A stretch of 64,000 nt of DNA, from the NCBI RefSeq assembly GCF_004794515.1, contig NZ_SSDF01000091.1, forward strand, positions 186,001 to 250,000. Direction: 5' to 3'. Both the position numbers and the translations under genes were made by a program. Below are positions 1 to 8,101 of the stretch, piece by piece. The notes beneath the pieces are model-generated. The model was given only the letters and a program-made list of their open reading frames with translations. It did no database searches and had not been told where the DNA came from. Each line of letters begins with the position of its first letter. The first letter of the stretch is position 1. This DNA is from Microbacterium sp. A20 (GTDB lineage: Bacteria > Actinomycetota > Actinomycetes > Actinomycetales > Microbacteriaceae).

Positions 1-1
1 C

Positions 2-466
2 GGCATCCGCGTCTCCGAACTGTGCGGGCTGGACGTCGACGACCTCGACCTCGACAGAGGCACAGCCCGTGTGCTCGGGAAGGGAGCCAAGGAGCGGGTC
101 GTGCCATACGGTGCTCCGGCAAGGGACGCGCTGGAGGCGTATCTCCGTCGCGGCAGGCCCGTCCTGGTGGCCAGGGGGCGAACCTTCACACCGGCGGTGA
201 TGCTGGGGAGCCGAGGCGCCCGCATCGGGCCGCGCGCGGTCTACGAGCTGGTGGCCAGGGTGCTGGCACCCGTCGTCGGTGCGGAGACGATCGGCCCGCA
301 CGCACTACGGCACACGGCCGCCACGCACCTTCTCGACGGGGGCGCCGACCTGCGAGCGGTCCAGGAGATACTGGGTCATGCCAGCCTCGGCACGACCCAG
401 ATATACACACACGTCTCGGCCGAACGCCTGACCGCTACCTATCGGCTGGCGCATCCCCGCGCCTGA
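2..466 (+). CDS. xerC: Tyrosine recombinase XerC, C-terminal part
   Basis: This is the catalytic half of a tyrosine site-specific recombinase, which resolves chromosome dimers at dif during replication. The 5' end lies outside the window, and 154 residues remain of a usual 300 or so. The catalytic set is visible: the Arg in [10 protein letters not shown], the Lys in [12 protein letters not shown], His and Arg in HALRHT, the His of [10 protein letters not shown], and the nucleophilic Tyr in QIYTHV. The reading frame is open to the left edge. Its position just before an M23 peptidase and rpsB matches the usual actinobacterial order, which favours XerC over XerD or an integron or phage integrase. 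The next gene converges on it. Confidence 0.93.
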   Translation, partial: GIRVSELCGLDVDDLDLDRGTARVLGKGAKERVVPYGAPARDALEAYLRRGRPVLVARGRTFTPAVMLGSRGARIGPRAVYELVARVLAPVVGAETIGPHALRHTAATHLLDGGADLRAVQEILGHASLGTTQIYTHVSAERLTATYRLAHPRA

Positions 467-515
467 TGCCCCCGGGCATGCTTGAACTCGGTCGGTCCTG
501 GTCTCGAGGAATCGG

Positions 516-1040
516 TCACAGGCTGTCGCAGCAGGGGAGCAGGACGGCCCGAGGAACGCTGCCGAACAGGAGCATCGGGTTGATGTAGTTGCCATCTCGT
601 CGCACGCCGAGGTGCAGCGCTCCCGCCGGGCTGTGACCGCCCAGGTCGACGAATCCGATCTCCTGCCCGGCCGACACGGCATCGCCCGGATCGAGTGTCG
701 TTCGGAGTGGCTCGAAGGTGCTGACGAGCCCGTCTGCGTGTTGGATCGTCAGGAGCGGGCGGTCGACGACGGTCCCGCGGACTGCCACCGTGCCATCCGC
801 AGGAGCTGTCACGGGCGCATCTATCGACGAGGCCAGGTCGACGCCGCGATGACCCGCACCGTATTCGTGCGCCGGTGCGCGAAACGGTTCGACGACCGCC
901 TTCACGCCGGTCAGCGGCCATCGCCAGCGCGGCAACTCGGCAGGATCGCCCGATGTCGCCGAGGCGTCGGCTGTGTACAGGGCGAGCAAGATGAGCAGGG
1001 CCGTGGTCGTTCCGGAAACCACTCGGAGCAGAGTGCGCAT
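516..1040 (-). CDS. Secreted M23 family peptidase
   Basis: A 174-residue exported protein of the LytM/M23 metallopeptidase family, whose active members cut peptidoglycan cross-bridges. Residues 1-30 form a signal peptide (MRTLLRVVSG followed by a Leu-rich core). The first zinc motif is present as HRGVDLA (His and Asp ligands). The HxH motif near the C-terminus reads ALHLGVRRDG, so the zinc-ligand His is kept but the first His is Ala. That may reduce activity or make it an activator type. I chose the ATG six bases after a GACACT box; a TTG seven codons upstream is also possible. It converges with xerC and diverges from rpsB. Confidence 0.85.
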   Translation of the reverse strand: MRTLLRVVSGTTTALLILLALYTADASATSGDPAELPRWRWPLTGVKAVVEPFRAPAHEYGAGHRGVDLASSIDAPVTAPADGTVAVRGTVVDRPLLTIQHADGLVSTFEPLRTTLDPGDAVSAGQEIGFVDLGGHSPAGALHLGVRRDGNYINPMLLFGSVPRAVLLPCCDSL

Positions 1041-1160
1041 GAGCAGAGTGTCTCGTCTCAACCGAACGGCCGTCGCGAGGTCTCGGCAGGTTCAGCGGCA
1101 GGCGTGCACGACTCCGCCGAAGCGCTACCGGTGCAGGGTGGGTGTCGTCGCGGCATCCTG

Positions 1161-1166
1161 TATGCT
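1161..1166 (+). promoter_or_regulatory. Probable -10 box of rpsB-tsf
   Basis: TATGCT preceded directly by TG. It would start the transcript near base 1173, leaving an rpsB leader of about 170 bases. No convincing -35 box is visible. Confidence 0.45.
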
Positions 1167-1345
1167 GGAGGAGCACCTCGATATCGGGGTGACTACGCGT
1201 GCCCAGAGCGGTTCATCCGCGGCATCCACATCCACAGGTCCTTCTCACCAGAGGGCGGGTGTGCGCCGGGCACCAGGAAGTCCGATCATCCGATCGGCTT
1301 GACAACCTCAACGGCGCAGAAACGCGCCAGAACCAGGAGACGACC
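1167..1345 (+). promoter_or_regulatory. Structured 5' leader of rpsB
   Basis: The non-coding stretch between the M23 gene and rpsB (about 300 bases in all) holds the promoter and a leader with three small hairpins: CACCTC/GGGGTG around GATATC (1174-1191), CCGATC/GATCGG (1282-1297) and GGCGC/GCGCC (1313-1328). The last ends seven bases before the AGGAG ribosome binding site at 1335-1339. Ribosomal protein S2 represses its own mRNA in other bacteria, so a control role here is plausible but inferred. Confidence 0.35.
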
Positions 1346-2296
1346 ATGGCTGTGGTCACCATCCGCCAGCTGCTCGACAGCGGCGTGCACTTCGGACACC
1401 AGACCCGTCGGTGGAACCCGAAGGTCAAGCGCTTCATCCTCACCGAGCGCAGCGGCATCCACATCATCGACCTCCAGCAGTCGCTGGGCTACATCGACAA
1501 GGCCTACGACTTCGTCAAGGAGACCGTCGCCCACGGTGGCACGATCCTCTTCGTCGGCACCAAGAAGCAGGCGCAGGAGATCCTCGCCGAGCAGGCGACG
1601 CGCGTCGGCCAGCCCTTCGTGAACCAGCGCTGGCTCGGTGGACTCCTCACCAACTTCCAGACGATCTCCAAGCGTCTCGCCCGCATGAAGGAGCTCGAGG
1701 AGCTCGACTACGAGACCCCGGCGAACAGCGGTTTCACGAAGAAGGAGCTCCTGCTCAAGAAGCGTGAGCTCGACAAGCTGCACAAGTCCCTCGGCGGTAT
1801 CCGCAACCTCACCAAGACGCCGTCGGCCATCTGGGTCGTCGACGCCAAGCGCGAGCACCTCGCGATCGATGAGGCCAAGAAGCTCGGCATCCCGGTGATC
1901 GGCATCCTCGACACCAACGCCGACCCCGACGACTTCCAGTACCCGATCCCCGGCAACGACGACGCGATCCGCTCCGTCTCGCTGCTGACCCGCATCATCG
2001 CCGACGCCGCGGCCGAGGGCCTGCAGCAGAAGCACAACCCGGAGACGGGTGACGCCGAGCCGCTCGCCGACTGGGAGAAGGAGCTCCTCGAGACTCCCGC
2101 CCAGGAGGTCCAGGAGTCCGCTGACGCCGCTGAGGTCGCCGACGCAGGCGACGCTGCTGCGGTCGTCGAGACGCCCGCTGCCGACGAGACCGCTGCCGAC
2201 GAGGCCGGTGCTGAGGCTCACGACGAGGCGATCGCCGCCGCTTCCGGTGAGGAGACCGCTGAGGTCGCCGCCGCCGAGGCAGCTGACGCCAAGTAA
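1346..2296 (+). CDS. rpsB: 30S ribosomal protein S2
   Basis: Small-subunit ribosomal protein of 316 residues, needed to bring S1 or its equivalents to the 30S particle. The start [20 protein letters not shown] is the family signature, and the core runs to about residue 240 ([13 protein letters not shown]). The remaining 70 or so residues are an Ala/Glu/Asp-rich, low-complexity tail, typical of actinobacterial S2. ATG 1346 was chosen because the S2 fold begins there and AGGAG lies seven bases upstream; the open frame extends further upstream without conserved sequence. tsf follows after 42 bases, the almost universal rpsB-tsf arrangement. Confidence 0.98.
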   Translation: MAVVTIRQLLDSGVHFGHQTRRWNPKVKRFILTERSGIHIIDLQQSLGYIDKAYDFVKETVAHGGTILFVGTKKQAQEILAEQATRVGQPFVNQRWLGGLLTNFQTISKRLARMKELEELDYETPANSGFTKKELLLKKRELDKLHKSLGGIRNLTKTPSAIWVVDAKREHLAIDEAKKLGIPVIGILDTNADPDDFQYPIPGNDDAIRSVSLLTRIIADAAAEGLQQKHNPETGDAEPLADWEKELLETPAQEVQESADAAEVADAGDAAAVVETPAADETAADEAGAEAHDEAIAAASGEETAEVAAAEAADAK

Positions 2297-2338
2297 TCCC
2301 CTCGTACACACACCTAACGAAGCAAGGAGCCACCACAC

Positions 2339-3166
2339 ATGGCCAACTTCACCATCGCTGACCTCAAGGCCCTGCGTGAGCAGCTCGGCACGGGAATGGT
2401 CGACACCAAGAAGGCGCTCGAGGAGGCTGACGGAGACGTCGCGAAGGCCACCGAGATCCTGCGTCTCAAGGGTGCGAAGGGCAACGCGAAGCGCGCCGAC
2501 CGTTCGACCAGCGAGGGACTGATCGTCGCTCGCGAGCAGGACGGCGCTGTGACGCTCATCGAGCTCGCATGCGAGACCGACTTCGTCGCGAAGAACGAGC
2601 GCTTCATCGCGCTGGCCGACAAGGTCGCCGACGCCGCGGCAGCCGTCAAGGCCGACTCGGTCGACGCTGCCCTCGCCGCATCCGCCGGTGACAAGAGCGT
2701 CGAGCAGGTCATCTCCGAAGAGGCCGCGATCATCGGCGAGAAGGTCGAACTGCGCCGCGTGCGCACGATCGCCGGCGACAAGGTCGAGGTCTACCTGCAC
2801 CGCACGAGCAAGGATCTGCCGCCGCAGATCGGCGTCGTCGTCGCCTACTCGGGTGATGACGCCGAGACCGCGCGCAGCATCGCCCAGCACATCTCGTTCG
2901 CGAACCCGTCGTACCTGTCCCGCGAGGACGTGCCGGCGGACGCTGTCGAGAAGGAGCGCGAGATCGTCACCGAGATCTCTCGCAACGAGGGCAAGCCGGA
3001 AGCGGCGCTCCCGAAGATCGTCGAAGGTCGCGTCTCTGCGTTCATCAAGCAGGTCGCCCTGCTCGAGCAGGACTACGCCAAGGACAACAAGCTCTCTGTC
3101 GCCCAGGTGGCGAAGGACGCCGGTATCACCGTGACGGACTTCGCGCGCTTCAAGGTCGGCGCGTAG
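2339..3166 (+). CDS. tsf: Translation elongation factor Ts
   Basis: Guanine nucleotide exchange factor that recharges EF-Tu with GTP in the cytoplasm. The 275-residue length is normal. The N-terminal UBA-like region contains the signature LREQLGTGMVDTKKALEEAD, and the dimerisation core has the ACETDFVAKNERF motif (about residues 76-88). AAGGAG sits about ten bases before the ATG. It is probably cotranscribed with rpsB, and a strong terminator follows immediately. Confidence 0.98.
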   Translation: MANFTIADLKALREQLGTGMVDTKKALEEADGDVAKATEILRLKGAKGNAKRADRSTSEGLIVAREQDGAVTLIELACETDFVAKNERFIALADKVADAAAAVKADSVDAALAASAGDKSVEQVISEEAAIIGEKVELRRVRTIAGDKVEVYLHRTSKDLPPQIGVVVAYSGDDAETARSIAQHISFANPSYLSREDVPADAVEKEREIVTEISRNEGKPEAALPKIVEGRVSAFIKQVALLEQDYAKDNKLSVAQVAKDAGITVTDFARFKVGA

Positions 3167-3174
3167 CAAGGTCG

Positions 3175-3210
3175 AAGGGGTTCGGATCGCCATGATCCGA
3201 ACCCCTTCTT
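3175..3210 (+). terminator. Terminator after tsf
   Basis: A perfect 14-bp stem (AAGGGGTTCGGATC paired with GATCCGAACCCCTT) with a five-base loop, followed by a short CTT run. It closes the rpsB-tsf unit. Confidence 0.85.
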
Positions 3211-3226
3211 CATGCCCACGAGGCAC

Positions 3227-3232
3227 TATCTT
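3227..3232 (+). promoter_or_regulatory. Possible -10 box of pyrH
   Basis: TATCTT just after the tsf terminator. The mRNA would carry a leader of about 20 bases that includes the GAGAGGA ribosome binding site of pyrH. Confidence 0.35.
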
Positions 3233-3258
3233 GAATCGGGACGAGAGGACACCCACCC

Positions 3259-3975
3259 ATGACTGAACGCACCGGACGCCGACGCGTCCTTCTCAAGCTC
3301 TCCGGAGAGGCCTTCGGGGCGGGGCAGCTGGGTGTCAGCCCCGATGTCGTCTCGCAGATCGCCCGCGACATCGCCGCGGCCGTCGATCGGGTCGAGGTCG
3401 CGATCGTCGTCGGCGGTGGCAACTTCTTCCGTGGCGCGGAACTCAGCCAGCGCGGCATGGATCGAGGCCGTGCCGATTACATGGGCATGCTGGGCACGGT
3501 CATGAACGCCCTCGCTCTCCAGGACTTCCTCGAGCAGGCCGGCGCAGCCACCCGCGTGCAGTCGGCGATCTCGATGACACAGGTCGCCGAGCCGTACATC
3601 CCGCGTCGCGCCGAGCGTCACCTGGAGAAGGGGCGGGTCGTCATCTTCGGCGCCGGCGCAGGACTCCCTTACTTCTCCACCGACACCGTGGCTGCGCAGC
3701 GCGCGCTCGAGATCGGGGCGGACGAGGTCCTCGTCGCCAAGAACGGCGTCGATGCGATCTACACCGCCGACCCGAACAAGCACGCCGATGCCGAGCGCAT
3801 CGAGCGCGTGACATATCGCGATGCGTTGCAGCGCGGCCTCAAGGTCGTCGACTCGACCGCCTTCAGCCTCTGCATGGACAACAGCATGGACATGCGCGTC
3901 TTCGGCATGGAGCCGGCGGGGAATGTGACCAGGGCCCTGCTCGGAGAGCCCATCGGAACCCTCGTCACCGCCTGA
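3259..3975 (+). CDS. pyrH: UMP kinase (uridylate kinase)
   Basis: Phosphorylates UMP to UDP with ATP in pyrimidine nucleotide synthesis; bacterial UMP kinases are allosteric hexamers of the amino-acid kinase fold. The 238-residue length is typical. Visible motifs are [12 protein letters not shown] at the N-terminus, VGGGNFFRG (about residues 54-62), the [16 protein letters not shown] helix and [20 protein letters not shown]. The ATG has a GAGAGGA site upstream. frr follows after about 70 bases, the usual pyrH-frr-cdsA order that links nucleotide, ribosome-recycling and phospholipid genes. Confidence 0.98.
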   Translation: MTERTGRRRVLLKLSGEAFGAGQLGVSPDVVSQIARDIAAAVDRVEVAIVVGGGNFFRGAELSQRGMDRGRADYMGMLGTVMNALALQDFLEQAGAATRVQSAISMTQVAEPYIPRRAERHLEKGRVVIFGAGAGLPYFSTDTVAAQRALEIGADEVLVAKNGVDAIYTADPNKHADAERIERVTYRDALQRGLKVVDSTAFSLCMDNSMDMRVFGMEPAGNVTRALLGEPIGTLVTA

Positions 3976-4007
3976 GTGTGTGACACGGCGGAGACTGCTT
4001 CGCCCGA

Positions 4008-4013
4008 TAGAAT
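4008..4013 (+). promoter_or_regulatory. Probable -10 box of frr
   Basis: TAGAAT, close to the sigma-70 consensus, lies 30 bases before the frr GTG. It would give a leader of about 23 bases containing the AGGAG site at 4034-4038. No good -35 box is visible. Confidence 0.45.
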
Positions 4014-4043
4014 TTGCAGAACACCCCGACGATAGGAGCCACC

Positions 4044-4598
4044 GTGATCGCGGACGTCCTCGCTGAAACCACCACTCGTATGAACCGGGCGGTCGAAGCT
4101 GCCAAGGAGGACTTCTCCACGGTGCGCACCGGGCGTGCGAACCCGCAGATGTTCCAGAAGGTCCTCGTGGACTACTACGGCACGCCGACCCCGATCGCGC
4201 AGCTGGCCTCGCTCGCGAATCAGGAGGCACGCACGCTCATCATCACGCCGTACGACAAGTCGGCGCTGAAGGCGATCGAGCAGGCCATCCGCGACATGCC
4301 GAACCTCGGTGTCAACCCGACGAACGACGGCAACCTCGTCCGTGTGACGATGCCCGAGCTCACGGCGGAGCGTCGCAAGGAGTACGTCAAGCTCGTCAAG
4401 ACCAAGGCCGAGGACGCGAAGGTTCATGTCCGTGGCATCCGCCGCAAGGCGAAGGACGAGCTGGATGCGCTCAAGAGCGAACTCGGCGAGGACGAGATCG
4501 CCCGCGGCGAGAAGGAGCTGGACGGCCTGACGCGTCAGCACGTCGACCTCATCGACGACGCGCTGAAGCGCAAAGAGGCCGAACTCCTTGAGGTGTAG
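4044..4598 (+). CDS. frr: Ribosome recycling factor
   Basis: Splits post-termination ribosomes together with EF-G. GTG 4044 follows TAGGAGCCACC and gives 184 residues, the standard length; an in-frame ATG ten codons earlier has no ribosome binding site and would add unconserved residues. Family motifs are [20 protein letters not shown] near the N-terminus, the [10 protein letters not shown] stretch and the C-terminal helix ending in [13 protein letters not shown]. cdsA starts five bases after the stop, so the two genes are probably cotranscribed. Confidence 0.97.
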   Translation: MIADVLAETTTRMNRAVEAAKEDFSTVRTGRANPQMFQKVLVDYYGTPTPIAQLASLANQEARTLIITPYDKSALKAIEQAIRDMPNLGVNPTNDGNLVRVTMPELTAERRKEYVKLVKTKAEDAKVHVRGIRRKAKDELDALKSELGEDEIARGEKELDGLTRQHVDLIDDALKRKEAELLEV

Positions 4599-4603
4599 TC
4601 GGG

Positions 4604-5752
4604 ATGTCTGACGAAACGCGTGACGCCGAGGAGGACAGGCAGCCGCTGACGCGCCGAGACGCGCGTGACGGCACGCCTGCTGACGGCGTCCCGCTCGCAG
4701 ACGCGGCCTTCCCGACGTTCGATGCGGAAGCCATCCCGCCTCGTCCACCCCTTCCGGCGTCGGCGGGCGGCGGGACATCCGTCGTCGGTGGTCCGCTGGA
4801 TACGGCGGACCACAATGCGATCCGCGAGCAATGGCGGGCGGCGAGGGACGAGCTCGAGAACCACGTATCCCATGCACGGGATCAGATCGATCAGGCGAAT
4901 GAACGGATCAAGCAGCGCACGGGACGTGATCTCGTCCTCGCGATCCTGATCGGCCTGGCGTTCGGAGCGGCGCTGCTCGCATCCTTGCTCTTCGTCAAGG
5001 CGCTGTTCGTGCCGTTCGCTCTCGCTGCGGCGCTGCTGGGCGTGTACGAACTCTCCCGAGCGCTTCGGGCGTCCGGCCGCCGGATCGACGTCATTCCTCA
5101 GCTCGTTGCCGGCGCCTTCCTGGTGCTCTCGGCCTACTTCGCCGAGCCGTGGCTGTCCTGGGTCATGCTCTTCGTCGCCGTCGCGTTCGTCATCGTCTGG
5201 CGACTCATCGCGCAGATGGTCGCGAAAGACGGCCGCACCTACGGAGACGTTCTCGCGGATGCGGTCATCAGCGGATTCGTCCAGGTCTACGTTCCCTTCC
5301 TCGCCGGCGTCGCCCTCATCCTCCTCGAACAGGAGGGCGGCCAATGGTGGGTTCTGAGCTTCATCGCCATCGCGGTCGCCGCCGACACGGGTGCGTATGC
5401 GGCGGGTCTCGCGTTCGGGCGGCACCCGATGGCCCCGAAGATCAGTCCCAAGAAGACGTGGGAGGGGTTCGGCGGTGCCGTGCTCGCCTCCCTGGTCGCC
5501 GGCGTGCTGCTGGCCATCTTCCTTCTCGAGCTGCCGTGGTGGGCCGGCGTGGTCTTCGGCGTCTCGATCCTGCTGTCGGCGACACTGGGCGATCTCGGTG
5601 AGTCCATGCTCAAGCGTGACCTCGGCATCAAGGACATGAGTTCCTGGCTTCCCGGGCACGGCGGTCTTCTCGATCGGCTCGACAGCATCCTGCCCTCGAC
5701 GATCCCGGCGCTCGGCCTCTACTTCCTCCTCTCTCCCTGGGTGGTGCTGTGA
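4604..5752 (+). CDS. cdsA: Phosphatidate cytidylyltransferase (CDP-DAG synthase)
   Basis: Integral membrane enzyme that makes CDP-diacylglycerol from phosphatidic acid and CTP, the branch point to phosphatidylglycerol, cardiolipin and phosphatidylinositol. The first 110 or so of 382 residues are a charged, Pro/Asp-rich cytoplasmic extension, after which about eight hydrophobic segments follow. The catalytic signatures are both present: ADTGAYAAGLAFGRHPM with SPKKTWEGFGG, and LKRDLGIKDMSSWLPGHGG followed by LLDRLDS. The N-terminal extension is longer than in Escherichia coli but common in actinobacteria. The stop overlaps the next start (TGATG). Confidence 0.96.
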   Translation: MSDETRDAEEDRQPLTRRDARDGTPADGVPLADAAFPTFDAEAIPPRPPLPASAGGGTSVVGGPLDTADHNAIREQWRAARDELENHVSHARDQIDQANERIKQRTGRDLVLAILIGLAFGAALLASLLFVKALFVPFALAAALLGVYELSRALRASGRRIDVIPQLVAGAFLVLSAYFAEPWLSWVMLFVAVAFVIVWRLIAQMVAKDGRTYGDVLADAVISGFVQVYVPFLAGVALILLEQEGGQWWVLSFIAIAVAADTGAYAAGLAFGRHPMAPKISPKKTWEGFGGAVLASLVAGVLLAIFLLELPWWAGVVFGVSILLSATLGDLGESMLKRDLGIKDMSSWLPGHGGLLDRLDSILPSTIPALGLYFLLSPWVVL

Positions 5753-6330
5753 TGAACGAAGAGCAGATCGCGGAACGGACGGCGGATGCTCCGCCGGCGT
5801 TCGCACTGACATCCGGGCGCGAGCGCGGATATCACCGTGCTGCCGTCGACGCGTTCCTCGCGTCCGCTCGACGAGCGTTCGAGTCCGGTACCGACGAGCT
5901 GGGCGCCGATGATGTGCGCGCGGCGTCTTTTCCGCTTGTCAAGGGCGGCTATGTCGTGGCCGACGTCGACGCGGCGCTCGGTCGCGTGGAAGACGCCTTC
6001 GCCGCGCGTGAGCGCGAGCGTGTGGTGCGCGCGCAGGGAGCCGAGGTGTGGGTCGAGAAGGCGCGAGCCGACGCGCAGATCATCCTGGACCACCTGGCGC
6101 GACCTCGACGCCGGCGCTTCGCCCGCACCGGGGTGCTCACGTTCGGCTACCGCATCGACGAGGTCGACCATGTCTCGACCAGGATCGTCCGCTATCTCCG
6201 GGATGGCGACCCGCTCTCCGCCGAGCAGCTGCGATCGGCAGCGTTCCGGATGCAGCGGGGCGGCTACCGCGAGGAGCAGGTCGATGCGCTCCTCGACGCC
6301 ACGATCGACGTGATTCTGGCCGTTCGCTGA
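5752..6330 (+). CDS. DivIVA-domain protein with four GYxxxxVD repeats
   Basis: A 192-residue soluble protein coupled to cdsA by a TGATG overlap. It contains four copies of the short DivIVA-type module built on a GYxxxxVDxxL core: GYHRAAVDAFL, GYVVADVDAAL, GYRIDEVDHVS and GYREEQVDALL. Two are preceded by the related helices VRAASFPLVKG and LRSAAFRMQRG. In Wag31/DivIVA one such module is followed by a long coiled coil; here the long coiled coil is absent. A role in cell pole or growth-zone organisation is inferred from the module and from its link to a membrane-lipid gene, not proven. The preceding GTG could add one residue. Confidence 0.8.
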   Translation: MNEEQIAERTADAPPAFALTSGRERGYHRAAVDAFLASARRAFESGTDELGADDVRAASFPLVKGGYVVADVDAALGRVEDAFAARERERVVRAQGAEVWVEKARADAQIILDHLARPRRRRFARTGVLTFGYRIDEVDHVSTRIVRYLRDGDPLSAEQLRSAAFRMQRGGYREEQVDALLDATIDVILAVR

Positions 6331-6361
6331 GTTCCTGATGGTCGTCCCAGGCGGCTTTGCG

Positions 6362-6367
6362 TAGACT
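6362..6367 (+). promoter_or_regulatory. -10 box (TAGACT) of the secreted transglycosylase-like gene
   Basis: CGTAGACT, the same octamer found at several leaderless starts in this window. It lies ten bases before the GTG at 6378. Confidence 0.5.
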
Positions 6368-6377
6368 GTCCTTCATC

Positions 6378-7070
6378 GTGAACTCCCGAAACGACATGAA
6401 CCCCCAACGACGCGACCTTTCGCTGATGCCCGCAGCGAGGGTCGGATCCGCGCGCACGGGCTCTCGTCGAGGGGCCCGCCGACGCGGCGTGGTCAGCGTG
6501 GTCAGCGCTCTCGCCGTGGTCGGATTCGCGGGAGCACTCGTGGCACCGACCGGGGTCGCTCTGGCCGAACCCGTGCAGTCCGACACCCCGGATTCGGCTT
6601 ATTCGCTGGCTCTCGCCGACACGCAGAACCTCACGGTCACCGTCAGCGGTGCTGCCATCACGCCGGTGGAGCGCGGCACGTTCGAGGTGTACGTGAAGCC
6701 GAAGCCCAAGCCGAAACCCAAGCCGGCAGCCACTGTCTCCACGGGCTCGCAGGGCGGATCCTCCGGAGGCTCTCTGCCTCCGTATTCGGGAGGTGGCGCT
6801 CCCGCGGACTGGATGGCCGCCGCCGGGATCGCGCAGAGCGATTGGCAGTACGTCGACTACATCGTGTCGCGCGAGAGCGGGTGGAACCCGAACGCGACGA
6901 ACTCGTCCTCGGGCGCGTGCGGCCTGGTTCAAGCCCTTCCCTGCAGCAAGGTGCCCGGTAACGGCTACGACCCGGTGGACAACCTGCGCTGGGCAACCGG
7001 CTACGCCACGGGTCGTTACGGCAGCTGGGCCGGGGCCTACAGCTTCTGGACGAACAACCACTGGTGGTGA
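6378..7070 (+). CDS. Secreted transglycosylase-like protein
   Basis: About 230 residues. A basic N-terminus is followed by a hydrophobic segment (VVSVVSALAVVGFAGALVAP) ending near ALAEP, a likely signal peptide. A short beta-rich stretch, a Lys-Pro repeat (KPKPKPKPKP) and a Ser/Gly linker lead to a C-terminal domain of the small lysozyme-like/Rpf-like type: YIVSRESGWNPNAT supplies a candidate catalytic Glu, and GSWAGAYSFWTNNHWW closes it. Two Cys in that domain (GACGL and LPCSK) could form a disulfide. It probably acts on cell-wall glycan. The start is uncertain: GTG 6378 fits the TAGACT box, while ATG 6396 gives a shorter leader peptide. Confidence 0.82.
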   Translation: MNSRNDMNPQRRDLSLMPAARVGSARTGSRRGARRRGVVSVVSALAVVGFAGALVAPTGVALAEPVQSDTPDSAYSLALADTQNLTVTVSGAAITPVERGTFEVYVKPKPKPKPKPAATVSTGSQGGSSGGSLPPYSGGGAPADWMAAAGIAQSDWQYVDYIVSRESGWNPNATNSSSGACGLVQALPCSKVPGNGYDPVDNLRWATGYATGRYGSWAGAYSFWTNNHWW

Positions 7071-7079
7071 GCAGGAGCG

Positions 7080-7367
7080 ATGCCTCGCTCACGCAGACGC
7101 CCTCCAGCGCGCCCGGAAGCCGACGACTCGTTCGAGCGGCTGCTCGCCGGATGGAAGCGCTCCGAGATCCGTCGCGGCAACGAATGGACCGTGCAGCCGG
7201 TTTCGTCCGCACAGGCCCAGAAGGACTACGTCTGCCCTGGTTGTGCGCAGCCGATCGTGGCGGGAACCGCACACCTGGTCGCTTGGCGGGCTGACGGCGT
7301 CCTCGGCGATGCCGCTGATCTCGCCGCGCGCCGACACTGGCACACACACTGTTGGAGGATCGCGTGA
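7080..7367 (+). CDS. Small zinc-ribbon-like protein of unknown function
   Basis: A 95-residue basic protein with a likely metal site: CPGC (about residues 56-59) pairs with a downstream HWHTHC. Such short proteins are conserved next to alpha/beta hydrolase genes in actinobacteria, sometimes labelled ATP/GTP-binding proteins, but no P-loop is visible here and I assign no function. AGGAG precedes the ATG. The stop overlaps the next start (GTGA), so translation of the two is coupled. Confidence 0.75.
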   Translation: MPRSRRRPPARPEADDSFERLLAGWKRSEIRRGNEWTVQPVSSAQAQKDYVCPGCAQPIVAGTAHLVAWRADGVLGDAADLAARRHWHTHCWRIA

Positions 7368-8086
7368 GCATGGAGATTCGAGGGCCGCTGGAGCTTCCCG
7401 CCGAGCGGGAGGACATCGAGCTGAAGACGGCGGACGGTCTCACGCTGGTCGGAGAGCTCGCCCTCCCGGAGAGCATGCCGCCCGTCGCGACGCTCGTCAC
7501 CCTGCATCCGCTGCCGACAGCCGGCGGCTTCATGGACTCCCACATCATCCGCAAGGCGGCAGCCAGGCTTCCCGCACTGGCTGACCTGGCGGTCCTGAGG
7601 TTCAACACGCGAGGAACCACATCGCCCCGCGGCACGAGTGACGGCGCGTTCGACGGCGGTGCGGCCGAGCAGTTCGATGTCGCGGCGGCCATGGACTTCG
7701 TCCGTGCACGGGCGCTCCCGCGACCGTGGCTCCTCGGATGGTCTTTCGGCACCGAACTCGCGCTCAAGTACGGGCGCGACCATGACATCGCCGGTGTGAT
7801 CCTCCTGTCTCCGCCGCTGCATCGGGCGACGGAAGCAGAGGTCGCCGCCTGGGCTGCCACCGATGTCCCCCTCGTCGTGCTGGTGCCGGAGCTGGACGAC
7901 TACCTGCGGCCCGACGAGGCACGGGAACGCTTCGCTTCGATACCGCACGCGCAGCTGATCGCTGTCGAGGGCGGGAAGCATCTGTGGGTCGGTGAGACGC
8001 AGACGCGGCGCGTGCTCACCGAGATCGTGGCCGCGGTGAACCCGTCGGCGCTGCCCCTCGCCACGCACTGGCCGCTGGCGGACTGA
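7364..8086 (+). CDS. Alpha/beta hydrolase
   Basis: About 240 residues with the alpha/beta hydrolase fold and no signal peptide, so it should act in the cytoplasm. Visible features are the early strand and oxyanion region TLHPLPTAGGFMDSHI, the nucleophile elbow GWSFGTE (Ser), a likely acid in VPELDDYLRPDEA and the terminal His in GGKHLWVGE. This arrangement resembles the small dienelactone-hydrolase-like and CocE-like esterases. The substrate cannot be read from sequence. GTG overlaps the stop of the zinc-ribbon gene; an ATG two codons later is the alternative start. Confidence 0.85.
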   Translation: MSMEIRGPLELPAEREDIELKTADGLTLVGELALPESMPPVATLVTLHPLPTAGGFMDSHIIRKAAARLPALADLAVLRFNTRGTTSPRGTSDGAFDGGAAEQFDVAAAMDFVRARALPRPWLLGWSFGTELALKYGRDHDIAGVILLSPPLHRATEAEVAAWAATDVPLVVLVPELDDYLRPDEARERFASIPHAQLIAVEGGKHLWVGETQTRRVLTEIVAAVNPSALPLATHWPLAD

Positions 8087-8101
8087 TCGAGGGCCGGACG
8101 C

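Noticed and set aside
1299..1304. TTGACA that looks like a -35 box before rpsB
   Set aside because: No TANNNT box at 16-19 bases downstream, and it lies inside the leader between hairpins.
1286..3256. 650-codon minus-strand frame opposite rpsB and tsf
   Set aside because: It spans two essential genes and a terminator; the sequence is Asp/Leu/Arg-rich as expected from codon-bias mirroring.
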